The translations under genes were made by a program, and so were the position numbers. A stretch of 64,000 nt of DNA from Hermatobates lingyangjiaoensis (lineage: Eukaryota; Arthropoda; Insecta; Hemiptera; Hermatobatidae): positions 12,632,001 through 12,696,000 of the forward strand of contig JAPFBL010000084.1 of NCBI GenBank assembly GCA_026182355.1. Direction: 5' to 3'. The notes beneath the pieces were generated by a model. It had not been told where the DNA came from. It was given only the letters and a program-made list of their open reading frames with translations, and did no database searches. This document shows, one piece after another, positions 26,346-38,300 of the stretch; position 1 is the first letter of the stretch; every line of letters starts with the position of its first letter.

Positions 26346-26970
26346 AAAATAGAAAGGGAAGAATGAAGGTATTCTTAGAGGGTTTTATGAGAGGATTACG
26401 GTTGGGCAATATGTGTCTATTCCCCTTGCATCAATTCTTTCGAGGAATATTTGCTGATGGTGAGGTATAAGTGGGAAATATTGACATAAAGTAAGGTTCT
26501 GTTACCAACGATATGACTTGATTTTTCTTTTAATAAAAAGATTATATAACTTCTAAAGGCGCAAAAACCTTCTTGTTTTAGTAATAAAGATGTTCTTGAT
26601 GGACACCATGTCAGCCCTTGTGTTTGAATTTTCAACTTGATGGAAAATGATTAGGCGTGTATTTGGCACAGAAAATGTCTACTTCTTTCTGTTGGCAGCG
26701 GTCACAGCAGTGAGTTAGAGGTAACAACAACTTATGGGCAACCAGGAGATATGTTGTTTGCTTGGTCCTGATAAATGACCAGATATAGTGAGTCAGTCAC
26801 AGCTCTATTTTTGGTTATAGTATTACTGTAAAATTGTTATAATGATGCACAATTTTTATAAAATATCTTTTAAATCAATATATATTCGGCAAAAAACGGT
26901 CTTTGATAATGAAGAAAGCAGATCACACTGGATTTTAACAAGAAGTTACCAAAACAACAAATACTGTTAC

Positions 26971-27188
26971 CTGTATGACACGCATGGGAAGGCCTGTCTC
27001 TTTGGCAAGTTGTTCTCTAATATGCCTGGTGGGCTTGGGTGTTTGAGAAAAGGCAGTCTTTAGAATTTCTAGCTGTTTGGCTTTGATTGTGGTTCTGGGC
27101 CCCCTCCTCTTTGAACCCGAGTTTCCATCGTCCGGACTTTTGTTCTCAGTCTGTGAATCCCTTGTTTCAGGATCGCCGTCCAATGAAC
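26971..27188 (-). CDS. Lim1: Lim1 (LIM-homeobox) exon, N-terminal three quarters of the homeodomain
   Basis: Exon of the LIM-homeodomain transcription factor Lim1 (Lhx1/5 class), a nuclear DNA-binding regulator of neural, head and appendage patterning in animals. It is 218 nt: two bases completing a Gly codon, then 72 codons. The peptide starts [10 protein letters not shown], passes through a Ser/Asp/Lys stretch, and from [15 protein letters not shown] enters the homeodomain, covering helices 1 and 2 and the start of helix 3 to [27 protein letters not shown] is diagnostic of the Lim1/Lhx1/5 class. The acceptor is TTTATTTCAG and the donor GTAACA. The break falls in phase 0 just before the invariant VWFQN, between homeodomain residues 46 and 47, a well-known homeobox intron site. 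The exon with the DNA-contacting half of helix 3 and the C-terminal activation region was not found to the left. Pro in GLPMRV favours an arthropod or other protostome over a vertebrate. Confidence 0.97.
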
Positions 27189-30100
27189 CTGAAATAAAAA
27201 AAATATTTCTTTTATATTTAAAACAATTACAGATATATTAATTTTTCATTAATTGTATTTAGCAAACTATAAGTAATGTCAGATACATAAATATTGTGAT
27301 TCATAAATACAGAAATTGTTTTGATCACGTTTGTATGTACATGGGAAGTTGTTTCAAATGCTACAATGCGTACTACTTGGTACATGAAATAGTCATTGCT
27401 AAAATCACCTCTATAATGTGGTGTGAGAGGCAATTCAAAACTATGATCCATGCAAATTACACTTGATGGCCTATTATGTACGAGTACGTTTAGTAAGCCT
27501 TTTATTCCTTCTAATCTACTAATTCTAAAGAGTTACATTCTGCAATTAACATTAACTAAAATAATATTTTTAATATTTTCAATAACAAAAAGATAAGTTA
27601 TACATAAAAATAAACATTTTTGGCTGACAAGTGTGTTTTGAAAATGGTGAACATGATGGTCACACCGTTTGAGGAATCATAAAAGAACTGAATATAAAAA
27701 CAGTTCCTTACAGCAGAGTAAACAGTATAGTTTTTATACGATATTGTTTTAAGGTATAAAGTGATTATAGTGCTTTTTATAAAATAAGAAATTTTTTTAT
27801 CTCTAAACTACTAAAGCTTAGTTTAATTTAGTTTTATTTAGTTTATTTACCAAAGTGTATTCAAATTTAGCATATAGAATCTAAATAAAATGAATAAGCC
27901 ATACAAATTTTAATAATTCTAAACGATTAGAATGTAGTACGATAAATGCAAAACTCAGCTCTTAATAATTCTTATTTTACTACTTGTTGAATTTGTTGTT
28001 ATTAACTCAAAAAAGAATAAAAGATAACCTGTATTATTATTATTATTCAAAAATAGTATTATTCAAAATGAATCCTTCAGAATCCAACAGATGAGATTAA
28101 CTAAATTAAGTTAAATTTTGTTAAAATATTATGAAGTTATTTCAAGAAGTTTTATATATAAGAGAAAACTTCAAACTCTTAAATTGAATGCTGGGGTGGT
28201 ATTACAGTTTAGCAGTTAAAGCAAAATATTACATATCTTTCATTGATTTATTATACTGTTCGGTTACTAATTGACATATAAAAATATGTCATATTATCAA
28301 TATATATGACACTAATGCATAGTTACAAATTTGTAATATAAGTATGGAATGATGTATGGGTTTGATTTTCTGATTTTTCGTTAATTGATGATTTTCTTTC
28401 GTTAATTGATTTAAAATGTAGTGACCATGGAAAAAAAGGAATTTGAGGGATTTCCAGGTCCCCTGGATACATTTTAACTATAGGTGATACGTAGATGCAC
28501 GAATACGTAGATGGGTGGATGTCCACGGAGAATACATTCACATTCCTCAATCCACATCGTTTGTCAAAGCATATGACATTTGATAATCACATAGTTTTTA
28601 GTATGGGAAAAAAGACTTATTGTATTCGGGTGATTTTGAAAGGCATATATAATGTCATTCTTTATGCTAAAACGGGTACTAATTCCACAAAATTAGTGGT
28701 GTTTCTGCAAAATTTAAATTTTTAATGAGTTATAAATAGTCTTAATATGAAAAGTGCGTTATAAAAAATTTATGAATATAAAATAATTGGAGAGAAAATA
28801 TTGTGATAACCACGTTAAATCAATCCAAAGTTAAATTGATTGAAAACAATTTTCATAATATGTTCACTTATAATACTGTTGAGTGTAACACTTTCCTGAT
28901 TTTTATAATTTGATTTGTCAATTTTATGATAAAATACAGACATGACAATTTATGATAAAAATACAGACGATAATTTTCAAGTCATATTTTTTTATTAGTT
29001 TAAGGGAAAAATTTGAATTTTTTTCTATACCTTTATTATTTTCATATAAAACTATTCATAGTTTTCATATTTAAAACTATTAGTAAATTTCATACTAGTA
29101 TTCTTCAACTGACTTCTTTATTTAATTTTCTTTTCTTAGAACTGTGATAACCATTAGAATGCATATACAATGAAACTGAGGTTATGAAATCAGTATGAGT
29201 ACTATTATAAATTTAAATTCTCTGTACGTTATAAATGAAATATCTAGAAGATTCAGCTGGAATTATATCAATATGACTAGTTGGAAAATGTTTATATAGT
29301 AAAATTAAAAAAGGGAAGGGTGTAATGGGAACATATGTTTGAAGGGAAGGGAAAAGGGTGGGACAAACGCCAACTGGTGCCAATAAGATTTCATACAATG
29401 TAGGTAGCAGAAACCAAGAGTTATACAAATATTGGCGGTAGGCTGAGTGGTCGGACCTGGATCACTGTCTCCCAGATCACAATGAGGCTCCCGGGGGATC
29501 CTTCCACCCTTACTCAAATCATCCCCTACCACTTCCTTCTCATTTCATTTTTTTTTACCATCACTGGTAATATAAAGTTCTTCACTTCTTATTAGTTCTA
29601 CATTGAACGAAACCTATAATTTATAAAAAAAAGTTCATTTCTTTTTTCGTGTATCTTCGTCATTCTTTAAAAACTTTTAGTTAGTTCAAATATTCTTAGG
29701 CTATGGGACTATGTTTGGGTAGTTCTTCTCAATTTGAAAAACTCAATATTATAAAGATTAAAGAATTATTTAAACTCATCAAAAAAATTATATAACTAAA
29801 AATATTTTATTCTCAATTATTTAATTACCCTAGATGATATCTGAAAAATATAAATTTTACTAGGTATTACTTATTTTGGTATGCTTATAAAGATACTGTA
29901 TGTTCAACAGGTAATAGTAAACATCAACTATTACATTTTTAAGGTTGTAGTTCCAGGGATGATCGGTAAATATTGCTACTTATATTTTAGTATTGAGAAA
30001 TTAAACTCTTGTTGTTTAAAACTTTGATATGGCTTTTAAAAACTAGTTATCCATTCTGGTGAATAAAATGTTATTCCAGTAGTCACAATAGACTCTCTTG

Positions 30101-30902
30101 AGAACGAACAAACTAATTGCAAAAATTCGTCTGCAAAACAAGCAGTAACTTTATTGGGTATCCATATCTGCGACATTAGCCAATACTAATTAGGTTTATG
30201 ATGCATTTAAAACAATCTGATGTTATTTAGCTTGTACAATACACAAGCAAATAACATGAACCTTGCGCAATGTCTTAATTACTGAGTTTTGATAGAAAAA
30301 CTTAATCCCAAAATGCCAAAAAAAATAAATACATAAAACCACTTTTTAGGGGTAAATAGTTAGAGAAACAACGATAAAAACAAAGAAATCTAAGCGGCAA
30401 AAACTTTGAATGTAGACGCATTTGTTTACCGAGTACATTATTAACATTTCTTGAATCTCCAATACTTTTTTCAAAAAAAAAAAAACACAAGTTAAAAGTG
30501 CGTGTTAGTGTTGTTTGTCACCATATTTTAACTAGTAATCATAAATTTTAATTCAGTTTGTATTTAAAATAAGGAATTAGATGCGGTTAGTTTATATGTC
30601 ACTTTCAATTTATTCTAAAATTAAAAAATTTTGAAAAATCGGTTCATAGGTAATTTAAAAACGCGTAAATGTGTATGAAGTAGTATTTGTGCCCCAAATA
30701 GATTGATAAAAGAGCAAAATATATGTTCATTGGGCTCTGTTTATATGACTAAAATGCGCCTTTCACTTGTACTCCCTGTGTGCGCTCTAACTAATGAACC
30801 AAATAGTATTCGTTGATATCATCCCGACGAGCTTCATATCCAAGAGTTTTCAGTAGATAGGGATCATTGTCTAAATCTATAAACGTTATTAGCGATAAAA
30901 TA

Positions 30903-30924
30903 TAAAAAAAAAAAAAAAAAAAAA
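30903..30924. repeat. Poly-A tract, about 22 bases
   Basis: Follows GATAAAATAT on the plus strand. It could be the tail of a retroposed sequence, but no retroelement was recognised to the left. Confidence 0.8.
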
Positions 30925-31410
30925 GATGATAACAATAGAGAAAATCGCAAAACGTCCTACTTCACGGCTTCGTTGTATCAAGGGTTTTCAAAAATAAATA
31001 AATGTTTTTTATTGCTGAAATTTGCAAAATTTCGCTGCCACTACAGTTTCTTCATTTTCATTATAGATGAAACTATATTTTATATTTTAAACATTATATA
31101 ACTTATATTTAAAAGTCGTTTTCTTGTTTTGAAATGAATAAATGAAAGTCAGTACAGTGTACAGCAGTACAACGTACTTTGTTATCAATATTTTTCTAAT
31201 AAAAAGAGAACGTGAAAATGACTCCAGCACCATCGCAAGAAGAAGATCCCTATGAAAGGACAGCTGAAGTTGTGCCCTCAGAACAGCTATAGCTATTGAA
31301 AGCTCTTTCTTGCCACTATTTTATTTCCAATAGACATACTTATAAATCTCTGATATTCTTGTTTAAATATTTGCACAAGCTCTCAACTGAAGAAAATATT
31401 ATAGTAATTT

Positions 31411-31476
31411 TGTGGGAATCGAACCTACACCCTTGGCATTAGAGGTCCAGCGTGCTACCTATTGCACCAGAGGGAC
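31411..31476 (-). pseudogene. tRNA-Arg(UCU)-like pseudogene or SINE head
   Basis: The minus strand starts GTCCCTC and carries a perfect A box (TGGTGCAATAGG) and a perfect B box (GGTTCGATTCC) at tRNA spacing. The anticodon loop CCTCTAA would give anticodon UCU (Arg) but has C where U33 is invariant. The anticodon stem is mismatched, and the 3' strand of the acceptor stem does not pair with GTCCCTC: the T arm runs straight into CAAAATTAC. It therefore cannot form a normal tRNA. It is either a decayed tRNA gene or the Pol III promoter head of a tRNA-derived SINE. No tail or second copy was seen to decide between these. Confidence 0.75.
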
Positions 31477-31899
31477 TTCTGTACAATGAGCTTCCAAAAC
31501 CTGATATAAATGACGTCCAATCCAAAGATTAAATAATAGTTTTTTGACATAAATTATAATGATTTAATTATAATAAATTCAGAAAGAGAAAATGTAATAA
31601 ATAATCGACGAGAATATGAAATCATTATTTAATATATCAACAAAGGATATTTATTATAGTTAACAAAAGTTTTAGAAATTATCAAATCAATATAAGTAAA
31701 CTATTAACGAACACAATTATGTTCGTAATCAAAAAACTCTTTGTCATAATGTGTATATTTTCTTCTTTTGATATAACTATTTTAATAAAACTTATAGAGT
31801 AAGGCTCCCGATGCATCGGAAGATACAGGAAAGTTCTTAATATAAATAGTTCTCTCAAAAATAAGAAGTTCAGGACCAATTGCATTGACTGTAGCCTCT

Positions 31900-32750
31900 C
31901 AGGAATTGACAACTCCTTCCAGTTGTCAAGAGAGGAACTGATGCTGATATCTATGATGCTTGTATCAGTCTTGCTTGTTGCGCAAGTTTACTAAATTCCA
32001 TTTAACTCGCAATATGAGAGTTCAAGAAGAAGATGAGGAATACTCTAAATTTCTGATAAATATTGATGAAGACAGACTAGAAACGAATTAATGTAAAAAG
32101 ATTATTACTGCCCGGAAACATGTTTACCCAGCACATAATGTTGATTAATGTGTTGAATACATTTACTCTTCATTCGCCAACCCACAAATATTGTTCATAG
32201 AAAATTGTATATAAGTTCCATTTAGCGAGATACACGGTGAAATTAATCATAAGCACATTGAATAATTTCCAGGATAAATTAAACAATAACTATCATATAA
32301 CTCGGTTCGCGAAGAAAAAGAACCCACACATTACCCTCAAAAATTTCTTGTCTCATTAGAGTCGTCTGGATTGCCCCAACATAAGCTAGAATTCAAAAAA
32401 GGAGCTCCTGTCATGTGTATGCATGAGTAATATTGATCCTCTACGCTTGTGTAATGGAACAAGACTAATAACTGAGGAGTTTTATGTTAATGTCACTGTT
32501 TATAAAATTATTGCATCACAGTGTCAGGGGGAAATAGTTTTAATTCCAAAATTGAAAATTGTTTTATCTGAAGAGGAGAACATTCCTTTTTTAAGGATTC
32601 CATTTCAAATTCAGTCAGCATTTGCCATGACTATTCATAAGTCTTAAGGAGAGACTTAAGGATAAACTAAAGTTTTAGTTTATTTATGTAAAACAGCATT
32701 CCAACATAGTCAATTATATGTTGCTCTCAGTAGGGTCAAATAAAAACAAA
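31900..32750 (+). pseudogene. Helitron helicase (Pif1-like) C-terminal remnant
   Basis: Inactive remnant of the helicase half of a Helitron Rep/Hel protein, which in intact elements unwinds DNA during rolling-circle transposition. Motifs in order on the plus strand: QLLPVVKRGTDADIYDAC (about 31908), the conserved segment after the DEAD-like box; FHLTRNMRVQEEDEEYSKFL (about 31999), the motif IV region; LVSLESSGLPQHKLEFKKGA (about 32348); DPLRLCNGTRLI (about 32433); an open stretch with GEIVLIPK and PFQIQSAFAMTIHKS (to 32646), the motif V/VI region where NKSQGQ is usual; and QLYVALSRV (about 32716). Stops and a frameshift occur between these blocks. No Rep (HUH) domain and no CTRR-type 3' hairpin end were identified nearby, so only the C-terminal third remains. 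Confidence 0.9.
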
Positions 32751-33286
32751 ACATTAAAGTTTTTTTTTTTTGGAAAATTCAAATTGTCCAAAAAATGTAA
32801 ATAGAGAGAATTGTCTTAAAAATATGTTCATTATCCTCTTTAATGGTAATGAATTAAATTAAACTATATCTGAATTTATGTGCTCATGATTGCATTATAA
32901 AGGAAGGTGTTGGATGAACCAACAGGATACAGGTAGTCTAGTTAAAACATAAATCTCTTCTACAAAATTGTTTTGTGTTAAAAATAGTAAGCTATTTGCT
33001 GGGCACTTTTTTATTCCATTTTAATGCATAAAGTTTTCTACAGCTTGTTTTGTATTAAAAAAGTATTAAGAGCGTATACAAATACCATCGTCGGAAAACT
33101 ACAATGTTACAAGGATTAAACTGGCCACCAAGCAAACTGAACTGTTAACAAATTTATTTCATAGTTTTAGCAAATTCTTAAATGCCATAGATGTCATATA
33201 ACGTAGTTATATGTATTTTAATTAATTTAATATTAATAGAATCAATAACAATATATCAATATTAAACACATGTAGTATAAAAAACG

Positions 33287-33932
33287 GAGCAATAAACTCC
33301 CTCCAAGTAGAGGTACTACTTTAGAGGAAAAAAAATACCAAAATACACATTTCAGTATTCTATATATATACTGAACTATACATGTATGCCGCATGTACAA
33401 GGACACGTGCATGTAATTACATGTATAGTAATTGCGAAAGTTTAGAAAGCAGTTTAAGTGTTCTGAAGGTTTAGAATTCAAATTCATACTTCAAAAAAAT
33501 CTAGTTTCTATTTCGCGGAAATTACCGTTCACGGGTGCATCTGAACGTAACTCCCGCAAACTAGGAGGGATTACTGTATTTACAACTCCTATTCAAGCAA
33601 GTATACTTTCTGACCTTATCAAATCTTGGAAATCATGATAAATATAAAATCTCCTTTTTCCCTCCATCTATGTGCAGCCTGAGGTCAACCAGTGGTTTTC
33701 AGAATGTGTTCTAACAAACTCCAGGGTTATATGAAAAAATTATGGGGTTCCGCAGCTTATTTTTTCAGTATAAAATTATTTTCATAAAATTGTATTCAAT
33801 GTTTATAACATGCATAAACGGAGGAAATGTTTAAACCAAGAGCCACTGTGTTCCGCTAAGTCAAGTTTTATTATCATGTTTTTATTCCTCCAAAGTAGTA
33901 CCCCTACTTGGAGAGAGTTTATTACGATATTT
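33287..33932. repeat. Pair of inverted repeats about 550 bp apart
   Basis: AATAAACTCCCTCCAAGTAG...TAGAGGAAAAAA at 33291-33330 has its complement at 33888-33927 (ATTCCTCCAAAGTAGTACCC...GAGTTTATT). The enclosed sequence includes a GC-richer segment (33512-33580) and the phrase CCAGTGGTTTTCAGAATGTG at 33689. A non-autonomous DNA transposon is one reading; no target-site duplication was established. Confidence 0.5.
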
Positions 33933-34429
33933 TCACAGGCACCATTGTTACACTATGTATGATCACGTTATTTGGATACAGACTGAATAAAAAAGTATTC
34001 ACTCGGACTCTAGTATGTTATTTTACATACATCTGTAATTTGGTCACTGTTTTATAGCACCATTGTTATATTAGTCCATTTCAATGACCTAGGGGAGACC
34101 TAGAAGATGGTTAACACATAAGATATGCCTTCTTATACAATCCTTGACCCAATAAATGAAGTGACACTTATTACTATCATTCTATGCATAAAAAGGTTGT
34201 TTGAAGACAATCCCACTCACAGTATTAAGCATGCACTGCTCCCAGAAAAGAGTAAAAGTGTAGCAGAATCTCCTCCTTTGTCTAAGCGATCATTAAAGGA
34301 GTTCAAGATGTTTTGTACTTCAAAAAGTATTATGAAAGAAAAAGCGATTATGTATAAGCAAGCTTTTTTATGTTGAATATTGAGAGGGTACACGATGAAA
34401 GGAGGCTGTAATGTACAGAAAGCGGTGTA

Positions 34430-34640
34430 CTAGATTGATGAGCTCTATTGGGGACCCCTGCCGGCCCGAGTTCCCACTCGCCGCGCATATGGCATCTCCC
34501 ATTGTTCTATAAGCGACATCCCGACCATTTACTCATTTTTTTTTTTATCTTTGCCCGAGGCGTTAACAGGAGGGAGGTCATCTGACTCACAGCATAGTCA
34601 GTGTAAAACGTTTTTCTCTTGACCTACACTTGATACCCTT
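34430..34640. promoter_or_regulatory. GC-richer non-coding block in the Lim1 intron
   Basis: Contains GGGGACCCCTGCCGGCCCGA near 34450 and CTCGCCGCGCATATGGC near 34479. No coding frame or repeat match was found. A regulatory role is only a possibility. Confidence 0.2.
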
Positions 34641-35585
34641 TAGGTTGAATGTCATTCTTTCTTTTTTACCTTAGTCATTTAGTTACAACCCTCTCTTCTC
34701 TTAACAAACTTGACATTTAGAGTTACCAAATTTCGGAATAAAACACAGTTTTGAAAATGACTCTTGATGTCATTTAAGGAAAGCTCCTTAATAATTTAGT
34801 AGCATTATTTCAAAAGAACTAATAATTGTGAAGACACAAAATAAGTTTTTAAATTTAAAGGTAATTAAATAATTAAATCAACACTATTCAAATAAACAAT
34901 ATTATAATATTTAGAAAAAGTAAATCACTACAAAAATAGTAAAGTTATTCTATCATACGAGTAAAGTATTGTTATCATTTCTAATTTGATGTTTATCAGG
35001 AAATAATATTTATATAATTATTCTTCTTGATTTTTTTAAAGATAAAGCCAATGACCTTTTAAAATGATTGTTCATTCATATTCTTTTTAATGTCATACTT
35101 CTAATTCTCACCATCCGTTTCAGTATATGACGATAATTCTTATTGAACATGTAGTGGTCATATACACATAGTAAAAGAGATAAAGTTCTTTCAAACCAAA
35201 AATTATAGATGATATACTTAGTCTGCAAGGTGTATCAGCTAATAAATTGTTGACCATATTAGTTCCAATATAGAGCCAGAGAATCAAACGAGAATATGCA
35301 AACACCTCGAATTAAAGAACTTTAAAAAATTTGACTTACAAAGTAAAATCTTTACAACAAGATTTAATTTTTTTTCGTTTACTAGTCAAATTGATTAAGA
35401 AAAATTAGTTTTTCTGATCAGTGATTAATATTATTAAACTTAAAGTAACAAACATTTAATGTATTTACACTTGGACAAATTTTTAATATGCAGCGTAGTT
35501 AAACCGTTACATTCACTCAATTTTCAAGATATAAAAATGAAAAACAATTCAAACTAACTTTTATGAAAAGTATACATCACATATA

Positions 35586-35796
35586 TATATAAAGATTTCA
35601 CATAAACACATGAAATAACAATCAATGATCAAACCACAATAAGAAATGGGAAAACAAGACTAAGAAAACAATTCTGTATCTAGTGTTTCAGTTGGGTTTT
35701 TGACTCTGACGAAGACCGCTTGTTACGGTTGAAAGATCTTAGTCTTGTTTTCCCATTTCTTATTGTGGTTTGATCATTGTATATATATATAATATA
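35586..35796. repeat. Foldback element family A, copy 4
   Basis: Outer left segment AAAGATTTCACATAAACAC (from 35590) and a left arm cut short at about 35665, the subfamily loop CTGTATCTAGTGTTTCAG, then a full right arm (35696-35780) with CTCTGACGAAGACCGC and GGTTGAAAGATC. Flanked by ATATATAT on both sides. Confidence 0.8.
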
Positions 35797-35864
35797 GTGT
35801 ATATTAATAATTGTATATTATTCGATAAATGATAGTTGCAATGATTGTTTTTTATAAATCTGAA

Positions 35865-36580
35865 CACAATATTAGAATTCTCTTCAGAATATGTACTTGA
35901 TTCCCTTCTCGGTATTGTAAAAATTGATTTAGTTTAGCAAAATCATACATTCTATAATTGTTTTTAACATGTTACAATGCAGGGTTAATCAACTAAGTCA
36001 ATGAGCGACAAAAAGCGACTGTACGTGTGTGGATGGACTTACCATGGAGCTGAACTACTCCTTGTTCTAGACTCGATGATGTTCCTATTATCCCGCAATC
36101 CAACACTTTATCGCAGGATATAATACACATGTACCCCATATCTCCTCTCCAATATTGTTATCCATTGCAACTTGCAAATTTTTTATAACATCTAGCACAC
36201 AATATAGAATTCTCTTCAGAATCAGATTATCCTTCCAGGTCATTCGTAAAAATATTTAATGTTAGCAAAATCAACCATTCTTAAATTGTTTTTAATATGT
36301 TAATGCAGGGAATAATAGTGAATAGAGCGAAATAAATTCGACTATGGTAGTGTGTTGGTGAGATTAACATGAGCTGATACTGAGTCTTACCTCGTTCTAG
36401 ACTCGTGTGTCTCCTATTATCCCAATCCAACACCTTTATCGCAGGCGATTCAAACACATGGTCACCCCATATCCTCCCTCTCCCACATATTGCCACTGCA
36501 CACTCAAATTTTTCCGTCAGCACATCGAATGCTAGACCTGTGGACAGAGTTAGTCCTCTCACAGGTCATTCGCATATTTA
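35865..36580. repeat. Tandem duplication with a period of about 333 bp
   Basis: Two diverged copies in tandem. CACAATATTAGAATTCTCTTCAGAAT at 35865 recurs at 36198 as CACAATATAGAATTCTCTTCAGAAT; TTAGCAAAATCA and TTGTTTTTAA...ATG...GCAGGG follow in both, as do GTTCTAGACTCG, CCTATTATCCC, AATCCAACAC and TTTATCGCAGG. A third partial repeat, AGGTCATTCG...ATTTAATG, closes the second copy at 36559. The second copy retains an open exon-like stretch on the minus strand; the first has lost it. Confidence 0.75.
36391..36537 (-). other. Exon-like open segment of unknown origin in the Lim1 intron
   Basis: On the minus strand a 147-nt stretch has a good acceptor (CTCTGTCCACAG) and an excellent donor (CGAG then GTAAGA). 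Between them one frame is open for 48 codons, starting LAFDVLTEKFECAVAICGRG and ending NRRHTSLERG across the donor. Its codon use and amino-acid mix look protein-like, unlike the low-complexity frames around it, and the frame is the longest in this part of the intron (93 codons with flanks). I do not recognise the peptide. It could be an exon of an unknown nested gene, an alternative Lim1 exon (though nothing links it to LIM-homeobox proteins), or part of a mobile element. The damaged upstream copy of the same unit argues against an essential Lim1 exon. Confidence 0.35.
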
Positions 36581-38165
36581 ATGGAAGAAAAAATAATTGT
36601 TTAATACTATAGAGACTTCAAAAGTTTTTAGTGGATTGATTGTTATAATTAATAATTAGTAATCAGTGTTGCTTATTAGTAATAATAATTACCAATACTG
36701 CAATAATAATGACAATAATAATAATAATAACTAGTCAAATATGGATCAGTTAAAAATTTCGAACGATTCCAACTAAAATATTAATGACTCCAATGTTTTA
36801 TATATTAATTCAAAAGAAATTTCAAAACGTTTTTGAAATTTTTTATGCTAGTAATTACTTCTGCACATGGAAAATTTATTTGATATATTTTTCATTGAAC
36901 GAACGATTTAAATTTTTTATATACCACTAAATTGAAACTTCCAAGATTTTCCAGGGTAAAGACAAGGTTCTAAAAGTATGAAAAAATCCAACGGAGCTTT
37001 TTTATGACTAATTAAAATATGACTTGCACCTAGTGTATAAGTGTTTCTGAATATTTCTCTCCAAACTTCATAAATAAAAATGAGTAATATGGTAAATCGG
37101 TAAATAAGACAAAGGTGCAAATGACCTCAGGTTCATTGCTCGTGGTTTCCTTTAGCGAATAAGAATACTATTAGAGTGTTCACAGCGGCAGCGTGACCGT
37201 ACAGACCACTATAAAAATTAATGGCGGTTCGGCGGTGCCTATGAATGTGGTCCGGTCAGCCAACCGGCCTACTCCCTCATTACCTTGTTTTCTCTACGTT
37301 TTTTATCCAGTGCCTTATTATGGGGAATTTTTGACTGATTGAACTACTACTCCAATATCAGATAATTTCAGATTTAATGGCCACCCCGAAGTAACCACAC
37401 CAAAAAAATAAGTGGGTCGCAAACTTTGCCCAAGATTCGAAACGGTGAGCTTAATCGATCCCACATCACACCCTTTTGTCCCGATTAAGAACAATTACTC
37501 TTTTCTTTAGGAAAAAAAAACTAAATTGAATGAGAAGAGTTTGCCTGAGAGCGATGACCCTGAAAAGGGTTTGGTATAAAAAAATATAGTGAGGAGAACT
37601 GTGCAAGCACACAGACTCACAGGAGCCGACCCACTGCCGTAATAATCTCCGTGTTTTACGGGCTGACCTTGATTTATGACGTTAAACACATAAATATAAG
37701 ACATAAACCCTTAAATATCGTACGAGACTCCGTTCAATAAACTCATTTTACACTCAAGGTCCGGCAGCATTTTATACAAAGCACCGACGTAATACTATTT
37801 TTCTTTTAGTCCCCTTTAGGAAGTTAATATGTCCCATGCAATATTCTTCTAAAGCGCGACTGTTTATTGCTTCATTCGAGGAATAAGTGTAAACCCAACT
37901 AATAGAAATATTTGAGCCGTAAGATAGGCTCTCAATGAACTGTGTTAGTAAGTCCAAAAACCACTCTTAAATCATTTTTTTGCAAAAACAATTAAAGAAA
38001 CGTTCAGACTTTAATAATGGTACAAATCTTTTGAAATTAAAAAATTTTATTATTCATGTTATTAAAATTGTAGTTAAAAAATAAATGATATGTATATAGA
38101 CTCATTCTGCATACAATTATTTTTCGACATCTCAGAATAGGTAAGAAATAATGTTAACTAATATG

Positions 38166-38300
38166 TACATATATATATAACAAGATTTCACAATAAGCAC
38201 ATGAAACAACAATCAATGTTCAAACCACAATAAGAAATGGTGAAAAAGTCTTTTTTTTCATTTCTTATTGTAGTTTGAACATTGATATATATATATATGT
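38166..38300. repeat. Foldback element family A, copy 5 (miniature, about 110 bp)
   Basis: Only the outer halves of the arms remain: GATTTCACAATAAGCAC... to AATAAGAAATGG, and the mirror CATTTCTTATTGTAGTTTGAAC, joined with a short spacer. The hammerhead-like inner part is deleted. It is flanked by (TA)n at both ends. Confidence 0.75.

Larger units (their letters stand above)
1..26970 (-). other. Sequence 3' of the homeobox exon: next Lim1 intron or beyond, no exon seen
   Basis: The donor GTAACA at 26970 opens another Lim1 intron, so at least part of this stretch is transcribed on the minus strand. I looked on the minus strand for the next exon, which must open with VWFQN, and did not find it; a short or divergent exon could be missed by eye. 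The sequence from 1-1600, 2240-4080, 5000-6000, 6110-10200, 17700-20640 and 22600-25400 is AT-rich and stop-dense with no gene I can support. Somewhat GC-richer blocks at about 7130-7500, 12360-12800, 14950-15240 and 19340-19720 are not obviously transposon-derived. Confidence 0.6.

Noticed and set aside
31411..31476. Functional tRNA-Arg(UCU) gene
   Set aside because: U33 is replaced by C and the acceptor stem cannot pair, so only a pseudogene or SINE head is supported.
33683..33760. hAT-type terminal sequence (CAGTGGTTTTCAGAATGTG)
   Set aside because: It resembles the hAT end CAGTGGTTCTCAA, but no matching inverted end or 8-bp target duplication was found.
34125..34376. 83-codon plus-strand frame (PSYTILDPINEV...)
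   Set aside because: Protein-like at first sight, but no known family and no splice pair could be found, so it is not called as a gene.
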